Source of the DNA: a bacterium | Lineage (GTDB): Bacteria; Verrucomicrobiota; Verrucomicrobiae; Opitutales; Opitutaceae | Direction of reading: 5' to 3' | DNA length: 13,856 nt | NCBI GenBank assembly: GCA_021780625.1 | Contig: JAJXYI010000607.1 | Coordinates: 1 to 13,856, forward strand | Shown here: piece by piece, positions 1 through 7,351 of the stretch | How positions within the stretch are numbered: the stretch's first letter is position 1 | Layout: each line of letters begins with the position of its first letter | Notes under the pieces: generated by a model | The model's input: the letters and a program-made list of their open reading frames with translations, nothing else | Told to the model about the DNA's origin: nothing | Database searches by the model: none | Made by a program: the position numbers and the translations under genes

Positions 1-429
1 GGCCGCAGCGAGGCTGTTCATGGAGAGCATGCCGAGGGCGGGGGGGCAATCGATGATGATGGCCCGGAAGGAACCCGAGTTGCGGACCGGTTCGAGCACG
101 CTGCGAAGGCGCGCGAGGTAATTCTCGGATTGCGCAATTTCGACCTCGGCGGCGGCCAGATCCTCCTCGCTCGGGATGATCGACAGGCTCGCGTAGGAGG
201 TCGGCACAATCATGTCCATCGCGGAGCCCTCGCCGTGGATCGGGCCGTAAAGGCTGCGGCCCGCCTGCTTCTCGACCCCGAGCGCGCTCGTGGCGTTGGC
301 CTGGGGATCCAGGTCGATGAGGAGGGTGGGGATCTTCTTGTCCGCGAGCGCCGCGGCCAGGTTGACGGCCGTGGTCGTCTTCCCGACTCCGCCTTTCTGA
401 TTGGCGATGGTAAATACGGTGGTGGGCAT
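1..429 (-). CDS. parA: ParA/Soj-family chromosome partitioning ATPase (partial, C-terminus beyond the window)
   Basis: The first 143 residues of a ParA-type P-loop ATPase are visible, and the frame is open to the window edge. It starts MPTTVFTIANQKGGVGKTTT. The deviant Walker A motif KGGVGKT is at residues 12-18, the Walker A' segment DLDPQANAT at about 39-47, and a Walker B-like IIIDCPPAL at about 124-132. These are hallmarks of ParA/Soj proteins, which bind ATP and DNA and act with ParB to segregate replicons. Full-length relatives are usually about 250-270 residues, so roughly half is missing. The ATG at 427-429 begins at the normal family N-terminus, but no clear Shine-Dalgarno precedes it. 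It lies 102 bp after the transglutaminase stop on the same strand. A parB gene would be expected further left and cannot be seen. A ParA from a plasmid or MinD-like relative is less likely given the chromosomal-type sequence. Confidence 0.93.
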   Translation of the reverse strand, partial: MPTTVFTIANQKGGVGKTTTAVNLAAALADKKIPTLLIDLDPQANATSALGVEKQAGRSLYGPIHGEGSAMDMIVPTSYASLSIIPSEEDLAAAEVEIAQSENYLARLRSVLEPVRNSGSFRAIIIDCPPALGMLSMNSLAAA

Positions 430-472
430 GGAGAGACGGCAGGGTGGAGGGTGCCGCGGAGCGCGACAATCC

Positions 473-492
473 AAGAAAACGGCCGTCGGCCT
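473..492 (-). terminator. weak candidate intrinsic terminator after the transglutaminase gene
   Basis: On the minus strand a GGCC-GAC-GGCC hairpin (plus-strand 481-491) is followed by the T-rich stretch GTTTTCTT. It sits 41 bp after the stop of the second transglutaminase gene and before parA, where the five-gene run might end. The stem is only 4 bp, so this is weak and read-through into parA is quite possible. Confidence 0.22.
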
Positions 493-531
493 CGAGTTCG
501 CCGCGCCCGACGTTGGTCCCGCGGGGTCGCG

Positions 532-1410
532 TCACTCGAGGCGCGTGACGTCCACGGCGACCTGCAGATCGTGGTGGCCGCTTGAAACGAAGATGCCACG
601 CAGGGGGCTTACGTCGGAGAAGTCGCGTCCCCAGGCGACGGCGATGTGGCGTTCGGAGGCGCGCCCGTCGTTGGTGGGATCGAGGTCCACCCAACCATAG
701 GGCGGACAGAACACGGACACCCAGGCATGGGACGCATCGACGCCCACGAGTTTGGGCGCCCCGGGCGGGGGAAGGGTCTCAATGTAGCCGCTCACGTATC
801 GCGCGGGCAGGCCCAGGGACCGAAGGCACCCGATCATCAGGTGTGCAAAATCCTGGCAGACGCCGCGTCGCATCCGGAAGACCTCGTCGAGGGGCGTGGC
901 TACGGTGGTTGCGGTGGGGTCGAAGGCAAAATCGCGGTGGATGGCGCCCATAAGGAGTCCGGCGGCCTCGGCGAGCGGACACCCAGGGCTGAAGAACTGA
1001 CGGGCGTAGTCGGCCAGATCGGGGGAGCGTGCGACGAGCGGGGAGGGGCAAACGTATTCCCGTGCGCCCCACTCGGGAGATTCGGGCGTCGAGGCCGTGA
1101 CTCCGGCGTGCACGTCGTCCCAGGCGGCGCTGCCGAGGTCGAGTTCGGCGTCGGGAACCGAGCGTTCGACCACGGACCGGGCGGTGACCTCGAGCGTTCG
1201 GTAGGGGGACTCCACGGAAAAGGTGGCGGTGCGGTTCCCAAAATAGTCGACGCGCACCGAGCGTTGGCGGGGGGCTGGCGAGATCGACAGCGCGTGTTCG
1301 ACGCAGGCCTGGCCGGGATACTGGCGGGGCTCGAGCCGGGCAACGTGGTGGGAGGCGGAGACCTCGGCGTCGTGCACGAAGCGGGTAGTATGAACAATCT
1401 GGTAACGCAT
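532..1410 (-). CDS. Transglutaminase-like protein with bacterial transglutaminase N-domain (papain-fold cysteine enzyme)
   Basis: A 292-residue protein starting MRYQIVHTTRFVHDAEVS. Residues 1 to about 90 resemble the beta-rich bacterial transglutaminase N-terminal domain, and about 130-250 form the transglutaminase core. The catalytic triad is intact: Cys185 in RRGVCQDFAH, His228 in DASHAWVS and Asp244 in VDLDPTND. Proteins of this COG1305 type are probably amidases, proteases or amide-transfer enzymes, and the substrate is unknown. There is no signal peptide or membrane segment, so it should be cytosolic. The ATG at 1408-1410 lies only 7 bp after the stop of the fused ATP-grasp/alpha-E gene, implying translational coupling; no Shine-Dalgarno is visible. 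The reading frame stays open upstream to about 1695, but that part overlaps the upstream gene and has no family character. It is the last gene of the five-gene run. Confidence 0.92.
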   Translation of the reverse strand: MRYQIVHTTRFVHDAEVSASHHVARLEPRQYPGQACVEHALSISPAPRQRSVRVDYFGNRTATFSVESPYRTLEVTARSVVERSVPDAELDLGSAAWDDVHAGVTASTPESPEWGAREYVCPSPLVARSPDLADYARQFFSPGCPLAEAAGLLMGAIHRDFAFDPTATTVATPLDEVFRMRRGVCQDFAHLMIGCLRSLGLPARYVSGYIETLPPPGAPKLVGVDASHAWVSVFCPPYGWVDLDPTNDGRASERHIAVAWGRDFSDVSPLRGIFVSSGHHDLQVAVDVTRLE

Positions 1411-1417
1411 GGCCGTG

Positions 1418-3934
1418 TCAGGCGCTGCGCGGGCCGGGCGAGTGCGCGAAGAACCGCTGGGTAACGACATTGGACAGCCTGCGCATTTCCTCCGCCAGGC
1501 CGCCCAGGGTGGCGGGGAGCGGGTCGTCCTCTCCGGGGTCGGATCCGCCCTCGGTGAGGTCTGCGAGTCCGAGCTGGGCGAGCCTTTTCCGGAGTGAGCC
1601 GAGATCGCGTGCATCGCGCCGGGAGACGCCCTCGGGCCCGGCGCCGGCGGGCAGGCGCTGGAGGTGGTCGAGCAGGGCGGACACCTGGAAGGCAAACGAG
1701 CGCGGGTTGCTTTCCTCGGCGACGAGCAGGTCGGCGACGGTGGGCCACTGCGGCTGCGAGAAGTAGAGGCGCCGGTAGGTCATCGCGCTGTCGGCGATTT
1801 CGAGGATCGCTCCCAGGGCTCCGTCGCCGGACTCGCGCCGCGCCGAGAGTCCCGCCTGCAGGAGGGTCGACACATTGATGGCGCGCTCGATGCGGCGGCC
1901 CATGTCGAGGAAGCGCCAGGCGTGGCCGCGGGTCATGTTGTCCATCTCGAGGCCGCTGAAGGCGGCGAGGTGGAGCAGGCAGTCGTTGAGGATTCGAAGG
2001 GCCGCCAGGGGGCGGGCGGAGCCGGGGTGCGGGGCGCGAAGCCCGCTGTTGAGGAGATTGAGGACGCGCTGGGTGTCTGCGGAAAAGCGATCCCGGAGAC
2101 TGAAGGCCAGGGTTTGGAGTCGGCCCTGCACCTCGCGGACGGCACCGAGGCGTCCGGCGGAAAAGATGAGCTCGAGGCAGGCCTTCTCGACGGGCGCAGG
2201 CGACCGCTGTCCGAGCATCTCGCGTGGAAGGACCTCGAGACCCACGAGGAGACGCACCAATGCCGCGAATTCGGGAGACTCCTCGGCGGCGGATTCACTC
2301 GCCAGCCGTGAAAGCACGCTGCGGAGGATGCGGCATGAGTCCTCGAGTCGCTCGGCGTAGCGTCCGAGCCAGTACAGGTTGTCGGCGACGCGGCTTGGGA
2401 CCTCGGACGGGGCGCGTTCGAGACGGACGACCTGGGTTGCGGGGCGGAGGAGTGAGAGATTGGCGACAGGTTTGTCGGAGATGACCCACGTGTCCTTGCT
2501 GGCTCCGCCCTCCTGCATCGAGATGAAGCGTTCATCGGGGGCCCCCGCCACCCGCGTAAGTCCGCCGGGAAGCACGGAGGGGCCCCGTTCGGTTGCGCAG
2601 ACGAAGGTGCGAAGCACCAGGGACCGGTCCTCGATCCCGGAGGCGCCGAGGACGGGGGCGCGGCTCGGGGTGACGATGTCCTGGGCGGTGAAATCGATGG
2701 GGGAAAAGTCGAGATCCCGGAGGATGGCCTCGCGCTGGGAGTCCGAAAGGCCGGGTCCGAACAAGTGTCCGGCCCGCGCGGGACGGAATGTGCGCTTGAC
2801 GACGAGGCGGTCGAGGTGGGTCCGGACATGGGCGTGTTCGCGTTCATGTCCACACCACCAGCTGTCGACGTCGGGAAGCAGGAGATCCTCGTCGAGGAAG
2901 TTGCGGCACAGGCTCGGCAGGAAGGGGCCCAGCGCGGGGGTCTCGATCCAGGCCGACCCCAGGGCGTTGGCGAGGGCGATGCGGCCGGCGCGCACCGCAT
3001 CGAGCAGGCCGGCGACGCCGAGGCAGGAATCGGACTTCAGTTCGAGCGGATCGCAGAAGGCGTCGTCGACGCGCCGCAGCAGCACATCGACGGGTCTCAG
3101 GCCGTCGAGGGTTCGGATGCAGATGCGTCCGTCGCGCTCCGTGAGATCGGCTCCCTCGACAAGGGGGAATCCGAGGTAGCGGGCGAGAAAGGCATGTTCG
3201 AAGTAGGTCTCGTTGAAGGGGCCCGGAGTGAGCAGGGCGATCGAGGGCGACTCGCGATTCTCGGGAGCGAGGGTGCGGAGCGATTCGCGCAGATCCATGA
3301 AGAACCCCGCCAGCCTCTGAACCTGGGCGAGACGGAACTCCTCGGGTAGTACTCGCGAGAGCACGATGCGATTGGCGAGCGCGTAGCCGAGTCCCGAGGG
3401 CGACTGGGTGCGGTCGGAAAGCACGCACCAGCCGCCCGAACGACGTCGGACGAGATTCACGGCGTGGAGGACGAGCGGGCGCGCCCCGGGCGGTCTGAGA
3501 CCGACGCAAGGCCGAAGGAAGGCGGGGCTGCCGTACACGAGTTCGGCGGGCAGCCAACCTTCGCGAAGAACGCGCTGCTCGCCGTAGATGTCGGTGACCA
3601 GCAGGTTGAGCAGGCGGTTGCGCTGGACGAGGCCGGCCTCGATCAGGCTCCATTCATTGGGAGGGATCGGAAAGGGGATCGGATCGAGTGTCCACGGGCG
3701 CTCCTGGCCCAGCGAATCGGCGTACACGTTGTAGGTCGCCCCGAGTTCGTCGAGCGAGCGACGGATCGACTCGCGGCGAAGGGTGGTCTCGTCGCCGGGC
3801 ATGGGATCGAGCAGGCGCGAGAGGGGGGCCCAGTGGGTGCGCAGGCTGCCGTCGTCCGCCCGGGACTCATCGAAACCGTCAGCCGCCGCGGCGGTGATGC
3901 CGGGACTGGGTGCGTTGGAAGGGTCAGTGGACAA
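1418..3934 (-). CDS. Fused circularly permuted ATP-grasp / alpha-E protein
   Basis: An 838-residue two-domain protein. Residues about 28-490 are a circularly permuted type 2 ATP-grasp domain (COG2308-like; THWAPLSRLL, ATYNVYADS, LTPGPFNETYFEHAFLARY, VLPGGLTRVA, GGASKDTWVIS). Residues about 512-820 are an alpha-E domain (COG2307; PSRVADNLYWLGRYAERLED, RGHAWRFLDMGRRIERA). Such ligases are predicted to form amide bonds with ATP. Compared with the stand-alone copy at 8326-9831, several likely nucleotide/metal-site segments differ: EDN becomes SDR (173-175), NAPGTGVADDK becomes NALGSAWIETP, and VKAANESGGYG becomes VKRTFRPARAG. From memory of the family, the fused class commonly shows this divergence, so it is probably not decay. 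The start is inferred. TTG at 3932-3934 is the first usable start after the upstream stop, since there is no in-frame ATG or GTG there and the next ATG (codon 45) would cut conserved sequence. It lies 79 bp from the upstream gene and 7 bp from the downstream one. Confidence 0.92.
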   Translation of the reverse strand: MSTDPSNAPSPGITAAAADGFDESRADDGSLRTHWAPLSRLLDPMPGDETTLRRESIRRSLDELGATYNVYADSLGQERPWTLDPIPFPIPPNEWSLIEAGLVQRNRLLNLLVTDIYGEQRVLREGWLPAELVYGSPAFLRPCVGLRPPGARPLVLHAVNLVRRRSGGWCVLSDRTQSPSGLGYALANRIVLSRVLPEEFRLAQVQRLAGFFMDLRESLRTLAPENRESPSIALLTPGPFNETYFEHAFLARYLGFPLVEGADLTERDGRICIRTLDGLRPVDVLLRRVDDAFCDPLELKSDSCLGVAGLLDAVRAGRIALANALGSAWIETPALGPFLPSLCRNFLDEDLLLPDVDSWWCGHEREHAHVRTHLDRLVVKRTFRPARAGHLFGPGLSDSQREAILRDLDFSPIDFTAQDIVTPSRAPVLGASGIEDRSLVLRTFVCATERGPSVLPGGLTRVAGAPDERFISMQEGGASKDTWVISDKPVANLSLLRPATQVVRLERAPSEVPSRVADNLYWLGRYAERLEDSCRILRSVLSRLASESAAEESPEFAALVRLLVGLEVLPREMLGQRSPAPVEKACLELIFSAGRLGAVREVQGRLQTLAFSLRDRFSADTQRVLNLLNSGLRAPHPGSARPLAALRILNDCLLHLAAFSGLEMDNMTRGHAWRFLDMGRRIERAINVSTLLQAGLSARRESGDGALGAILEIADSAMTYRRLYFSQPQWPTVADLLVAEESNPRSFAFQVSALLDHLQRLPAGAGPEGVSRRDARDLGSLRKRLAQLGLADLTEGGSDPGEDDPLPATLGGLAEEMRRLSNVVTQRFFAHSPGPRSA

Positions 3935-4013
3935 GGAGAGGGAGGTGGGACGATTCGAAGGACGCCGCGGGGCGCGGCGCGCACGGCTCGGGGAACGCCT
4001 GTGCGGCGAGGGA

Positions 4014-7000
4014 TCAAAACGGCGCGGTGCGCCTTAGGTCGAGCGTGAAGGGGAAGTCGGGGTTGCGCTCGTCCGGTGGCAGGACCATCGCGCCCGGGGT
4101 GTGCCCGTGGGGGAAGAAGCGGGCGAGGCGCCGGCTCTCCGCCTCGAAGGCATTGACCGGAAAAGTCGTGTAATTCCGTCCTCCTGGATGCATGACGTGC
4201 GCGGTGCACCCGCCGATGCTTCGTGAGTTCCAGGTATCCACAATGTCGAATACCAGCGGAGTTGCGACGGGAATTGTGGGGTGCAGGCAGTTGGGCGGCT
4301 GCCAGGCGCGATACCGGATTCCCGCGACTGCCTCGCCGGCGGTTCCGGTGGGCTGCAGGGGTACGCGGCGGCCGTTGCAGGCGAGGGCATAACGCTGGCC
4401 CAGGAGTCCGGAGACGCGGACCTGGAGGCGTTCGACCGAGGAATCGACGTAGCGCACCGTGCCACCGGCGCCGGACTCCTCGCCGAGCACGTGCCAGGGT
4501 TCGAGCGCAGTCCGCAATTCCAGACGCATACCCAGTCGTGCAATTTCTCCGACGAATGGAAAACGGAACTCGAAATGCGGCTCGAACCAGGTGGATTCAA
4601 ACCCGAAGCCGTGGGCCCGGAGCTCGTCGAGGACGTCCAGAAAATCCTGGCGCACGAAATGCGGCAGCATGAATCGATCGTGCAGGGCGGTTGACCATCG
4701 CACGGGGCCGTTGGCGTAGGGCGTCTCCCAGAAGCGGGCGACGAGTCCCCTGAGCAGGAGCTGCTGGACCAGACTCATGCGCGGATGCGGAGGCATCTCG
4801 AAACTGCGAAGTTCGAGCAGCCCGAGGCGTCCGCCCGGTCCGTCGGGGGAGTAGAGCTTGTCGATGCTGAATTCGGCCCGGTGAGTGTTTCCTGTGGCGT
4901 CGACCAGGAGGTTTCGGAACAGGCGATCGACGAGCCAGGGAGGGCAGGGATCGCCCGCCCTTGGCGTTCTCTGGAACGCGAGCTCCAATTCGTGCAGCGA
5001 GTCGTTTCGCGCCTCGTCCACGCGGGGATGTTGGCTCGTGGGACCAATGAAGAGTCCGCTGAAGAGATAGCTGAGCGAAGGGTGATTCTGCCAGTAGGCG
5101 ACGAGGCTGCGAAGGAGATCAGGCCTGCGGAGCAGGGGGCTGTCCGAGGGATGGGATGCGCCGATCACGATATGATTGCCGCCGCCTGTGCCGGAGTGGC
5201 GGCCGTCGAGCATGAATTTCTCCGTTCCCAGGCGGAGGAGGCGCGCCTGTTCATAGACGACTTCGGTGATGCGGACCAACTCGTCCCAGGAGTGTGCAGG
5301 CGGGACGTTGACCTCGAGGACGCCGGGATCGGGAGTGACCCTGACGGAGATGAGCCGAGGGTCACGAGGCGGGGGCGTGCCCTCCAGGACGACGGCCACG
5401 CCGAGCGTTGCGGCGACGGATTCGATCGAGGAGACGAGATCGAGATATGTTTCGAGCTCGCGCAAAGGCGGGAGGAACACGTGCAGACGACCCTCGCGGG
5501 GTTCGACGCAAAGGGCGGTGCGGACGATCCACCGAGCGGACTCGCCTGCCTGCGGTCGCCTCAGGTCGGCCGCCGATTCGGGAGCGGGACCGGTTCCGGG
5601 GATTCCGGACTCCGGCGGATGCTGATGGGCGAAGGTCGGAGGCAGGGGCGTCGCCCGAACCATGGGATCGACCGGGACGACCCAGGGATATTCCTGCTCG
5701 GAAACCCAGGGCAGTGATTCGAGTGGAAGCCGGTATCCCATCGGCGAGTCGCCGGGGAGGAGCCAGAGTGTATCGTCGCGAAGAAACCAGGGGCCGCTTC
5801 GCCAGCGGCGCCCGAGGACGGAAGCGGGCTGGAGCGGGAGAACCCAGCCGACCGCGGTCCCCAACCCCTGTTCGAAGACGCGGGCGATGCGAGCCCTGGC
5901 CTCCGGATCGCGGAGGTTTGAATGCAGGGGGTCGACGTTCGCGGGGAGCCGTCGTTCCTTCCACAGGTAATAGGCGACATCCTCATAGGCAGGCTGCAGC
6001 CAGCGTTCCTCGACGCCCAGGACTGCGGTGAGGGCGCGGGCAAACCGACCGGCGTCCTCGATGCCAAGCGAACCGGGTGCGGAGAGATCCGCGACCAGCC
6101 GGGGATCCTTCCAAAGCGGCGCGCCATCCTCGCGCCAGTGACACGAGAAGGCCCAGCGCGGGAGCGACTCTCCGGGATACCACTTGCCCTGACCGTGAAA
6201 CAACAGGCCCCCGGGGGCGAGGGTGTCGCGGAGCCGCACGATCAGGCGGTCGCCGAGCGTGCGTTTTGCGGGCCCGAGCGCCGCGGTGTTCCACTCGGCT
6301 CCGTCGACGTCGTCGATCGAGACGAAGGTGGGTTCGCCGCCCATCGTCAGGCGGACGTCACCCTCGTCGAGCCGCGCGTCGATGAGGCGGCCGAGCTCGT
6401 GGACCGCGGACCATTGGGCATCGGTGTAGGGGCGGGTGACCCTTGGGGACTCGAACACCCGGGAGACGGACATCTCGTGCTCCATGGTGGACTCGCAGGC
6501 GTCGACGGCGCCCGACACTGGGGCGGCGGCCGTGGGGTTCGGCGAACAGGCGAGCGGGATGTGTCCCTCGCCGGCGAGCAGTCCGGAGGTGGGATCGAGC
6601 CCGACCCAACCGGCTCCGGGGAGAAAGACCTCGCACCAGGCATGCAGGTCCGTGAAGTCCTCGGCGGGGCCCGCGGGGCCGTCGAGCGGCTTCACATCCG
6701 GGGCGAGCTGAATCAGATAGCCGGATACAAAGCGTGCGGCAAACCCGAGGCGGCGGAGGAGCTGGACCAGGAGCCAGGCGCTGTCTCGACAGGAGCCGCA
6801 TCCCAGCCGCAGGGTCTCCGCAGGCTCCTGGACGCCGGGTTCCATGCGAATGAGATATCTGACGCGCTCCATCACGGCGTGGTTGAGGCCCACGAGGTAG
6901 TCCACGGTTCGCCCGCGGGGCGGATGCGCCGCAGCGAACGTTTCCAGCTCGTCGCCACCGTTCGCGCAGGCGAGGAACGGCGCCAGTTCGCCTGAGAGTC

Positions 7001-7325
7001 TCGCGTCGTACGAAAACGGTGCCTGCTCGGCCTCCGGTTCGAGAAAGAAATCGAACGGGTTGTAGACGGCCATTTCGGCCACGAGATCGACGGTGATGTC
7101 AAGTTCCCGGCAAGGCTCCGGGAAAACGATCCGGGCGACGTGATTGCCGAGCGGGTCCTGCTGCCAGTTTATGAAGTGCCGGGCCGGCGAGATGCGCAGC
7201 GAATAGCTGAGGATGGGGGTTCGGCAATGCGGCGCCGGACGCAGGCGCACGATGTGCGGCGAGTGGGATACGGGCCTGTCGTAGCGGTAGCGCGTGCGAT
7301 GATGCAGTGCGGCGTGTATCGGCAT
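4014..7325 (-). CDS. Large transglutaminase-DUF2126 fusion protein
   Basis: A 1103-residue protein (COG4196 type). Residues 1 to about 95 are a transglutaminase N-terminal domain (TRYRYDRPVSHSPHIVRLRP), and about 135-260 the catalytic core with Cys179 (GCGSCRDSAW), His228 (DLHAWCEVF) and Asp244 (VGLDPTSG) all present. From about 320 to the end it is DUF2126, with the signature LTMGGEPTFVSIDD at 326-339, FHGQGKWYPGE at about 376-386, DGRHSGTGGGNHIVIG at 707-722 and LLELRSFEMPPHPRMS at 836-851. The length is normal for the family. The function is unknown; the neighbourhood predicts cleavage or transfer of peptide-like amides, with DUF2126 possibly a second enzymatic module. There is no signal peptide. 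The ATG at 7323-7325 follows the alpha-E stop by 26 bp, and no strong Shine-Dalgarno is visible. It sits in the middle of the five-gene run, between the split and the fused ATP-grasp/alpha-E modules. Confidence 0.94.
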   Translation of the reverse strand: MPIHAALHHRTRYRYDRPVSHSPHIVRLRPAPHCRTPILSYSLRISPARHFINWQQDPLGNHVARIVFPEPCRELDITVDLVAEMAVYNPFDFFLEPEAEQAPFSYDARLSGELAPFLACANGGDELETFAAAHPPRGRTVDYLVGLNHAVMERVRYLIRMEPGVQEPAETLRLGCGSCRDSAWLLVQLLRRLGFAARFVSGYLIQLAPDVKPLDGPAGPAEDFTDLHAWCEVFLPGAGWVGLDPTSGLLAGEGHIPLACSPNPTAAAPVSGAVDACESTMEHEMSVSRVFESPRVTRPYTDAQWSAVHELGRLIDARLDEGDVRLTMGGEPTFVSIDDVDGAEWNTAALGPAKRTLGDRLIVRLRDTLAPGGLLFHGQGKWYPGESLPRWAFSCHWREDGAPLWKDPRLVADLSAPGSLGIEDAGRFARALTAVLGVEERWLQPAYEDVAYYLWKERRLPANVDPLHSNLRDPEARARIARVFEQGLGTAVGWVLPLQPASVLGRRWRSGPWFLRDDTLWLLPGDSPMGYRLPLESLPWVSEQEYPWVVPVDPMVRATPLPPTFAHQHPPESGIPGTGPAPESAADLRRPQAGESARWIVRTALCVEPREGRLHVFLPPLRELETYLDLVSSIESVAATLGVAVVLEGTPPPRDPRLISVRVTPDPGVLEVNVPPAHSWDELVRITEVVYEQARLLRLGTEKFMLDGRHSGTGGGNHIVIGASHPSDSPLLRRPDLLRSLVAYWQNHPSLSYLFSGLFIGPTSQHPRVDEARNDSLHELELAFQRTPRAGDPCPPWLVDRLFRNLLVDATGNTHRAEFSIDKLYSPDGPGGRLGLLELRSFEMPPHPRMSLVQQLLLRGLVARFWETPYANGPVRWSTALHDRFMLPHFVRQDFLDVLDELRAHGFGFESTWFEPHFEFRFPFVGEIARLGMRLELRTALEPWHVLGEESGAGGTVRYVDSSVERLQVRVSGLLGQRYALACNGRRVPLQPTGTAGEAVAGIRYRAWQPPNCLHPTIPVATPLVFDIVDTWNSRSIGGCTAHVMHPGGRNYTTFPVNAFEAESRRLARFFPHGHTPGAMVLPPDERNPDFPFTLDLRRTAPF

Positions 7326-7351
7326 GGCAGTCGTTTTCGGAACGGGGAGGC

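Noticed and set aside
521..532. CCCGCGGG palindrome near the end of the transglutaminase gene
   Set aside because: A short GC-only palindrome is expected often by chance in this composition, and no T-run follows it.
646..1464. Open frame of 272 codons on the plus strand
   Set aside because: It lies antisense to the transglutaminase gene, whose catalytic triad and family match are clear; its translation has low-complexity Gly/Arg composition typical of GC-rich shadow frames.
1411..1695. Upstream extension of the second transglutaminase frame
   Set aside because: It overlaps the fused ligase gene and encodes Pro/Ser/Arg-rich sequence; the family N-terminus begins at MRYQIVHTTRF (1410).
4785..6995. 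Long plus-strand open frames (4785-5717, 5922-6995)
   Set aside because: Both are antisense to the 1103-residue transglutaminase-DUF2126 gene and show no recognisable domain; third-position GC bias explains the lack of stops.
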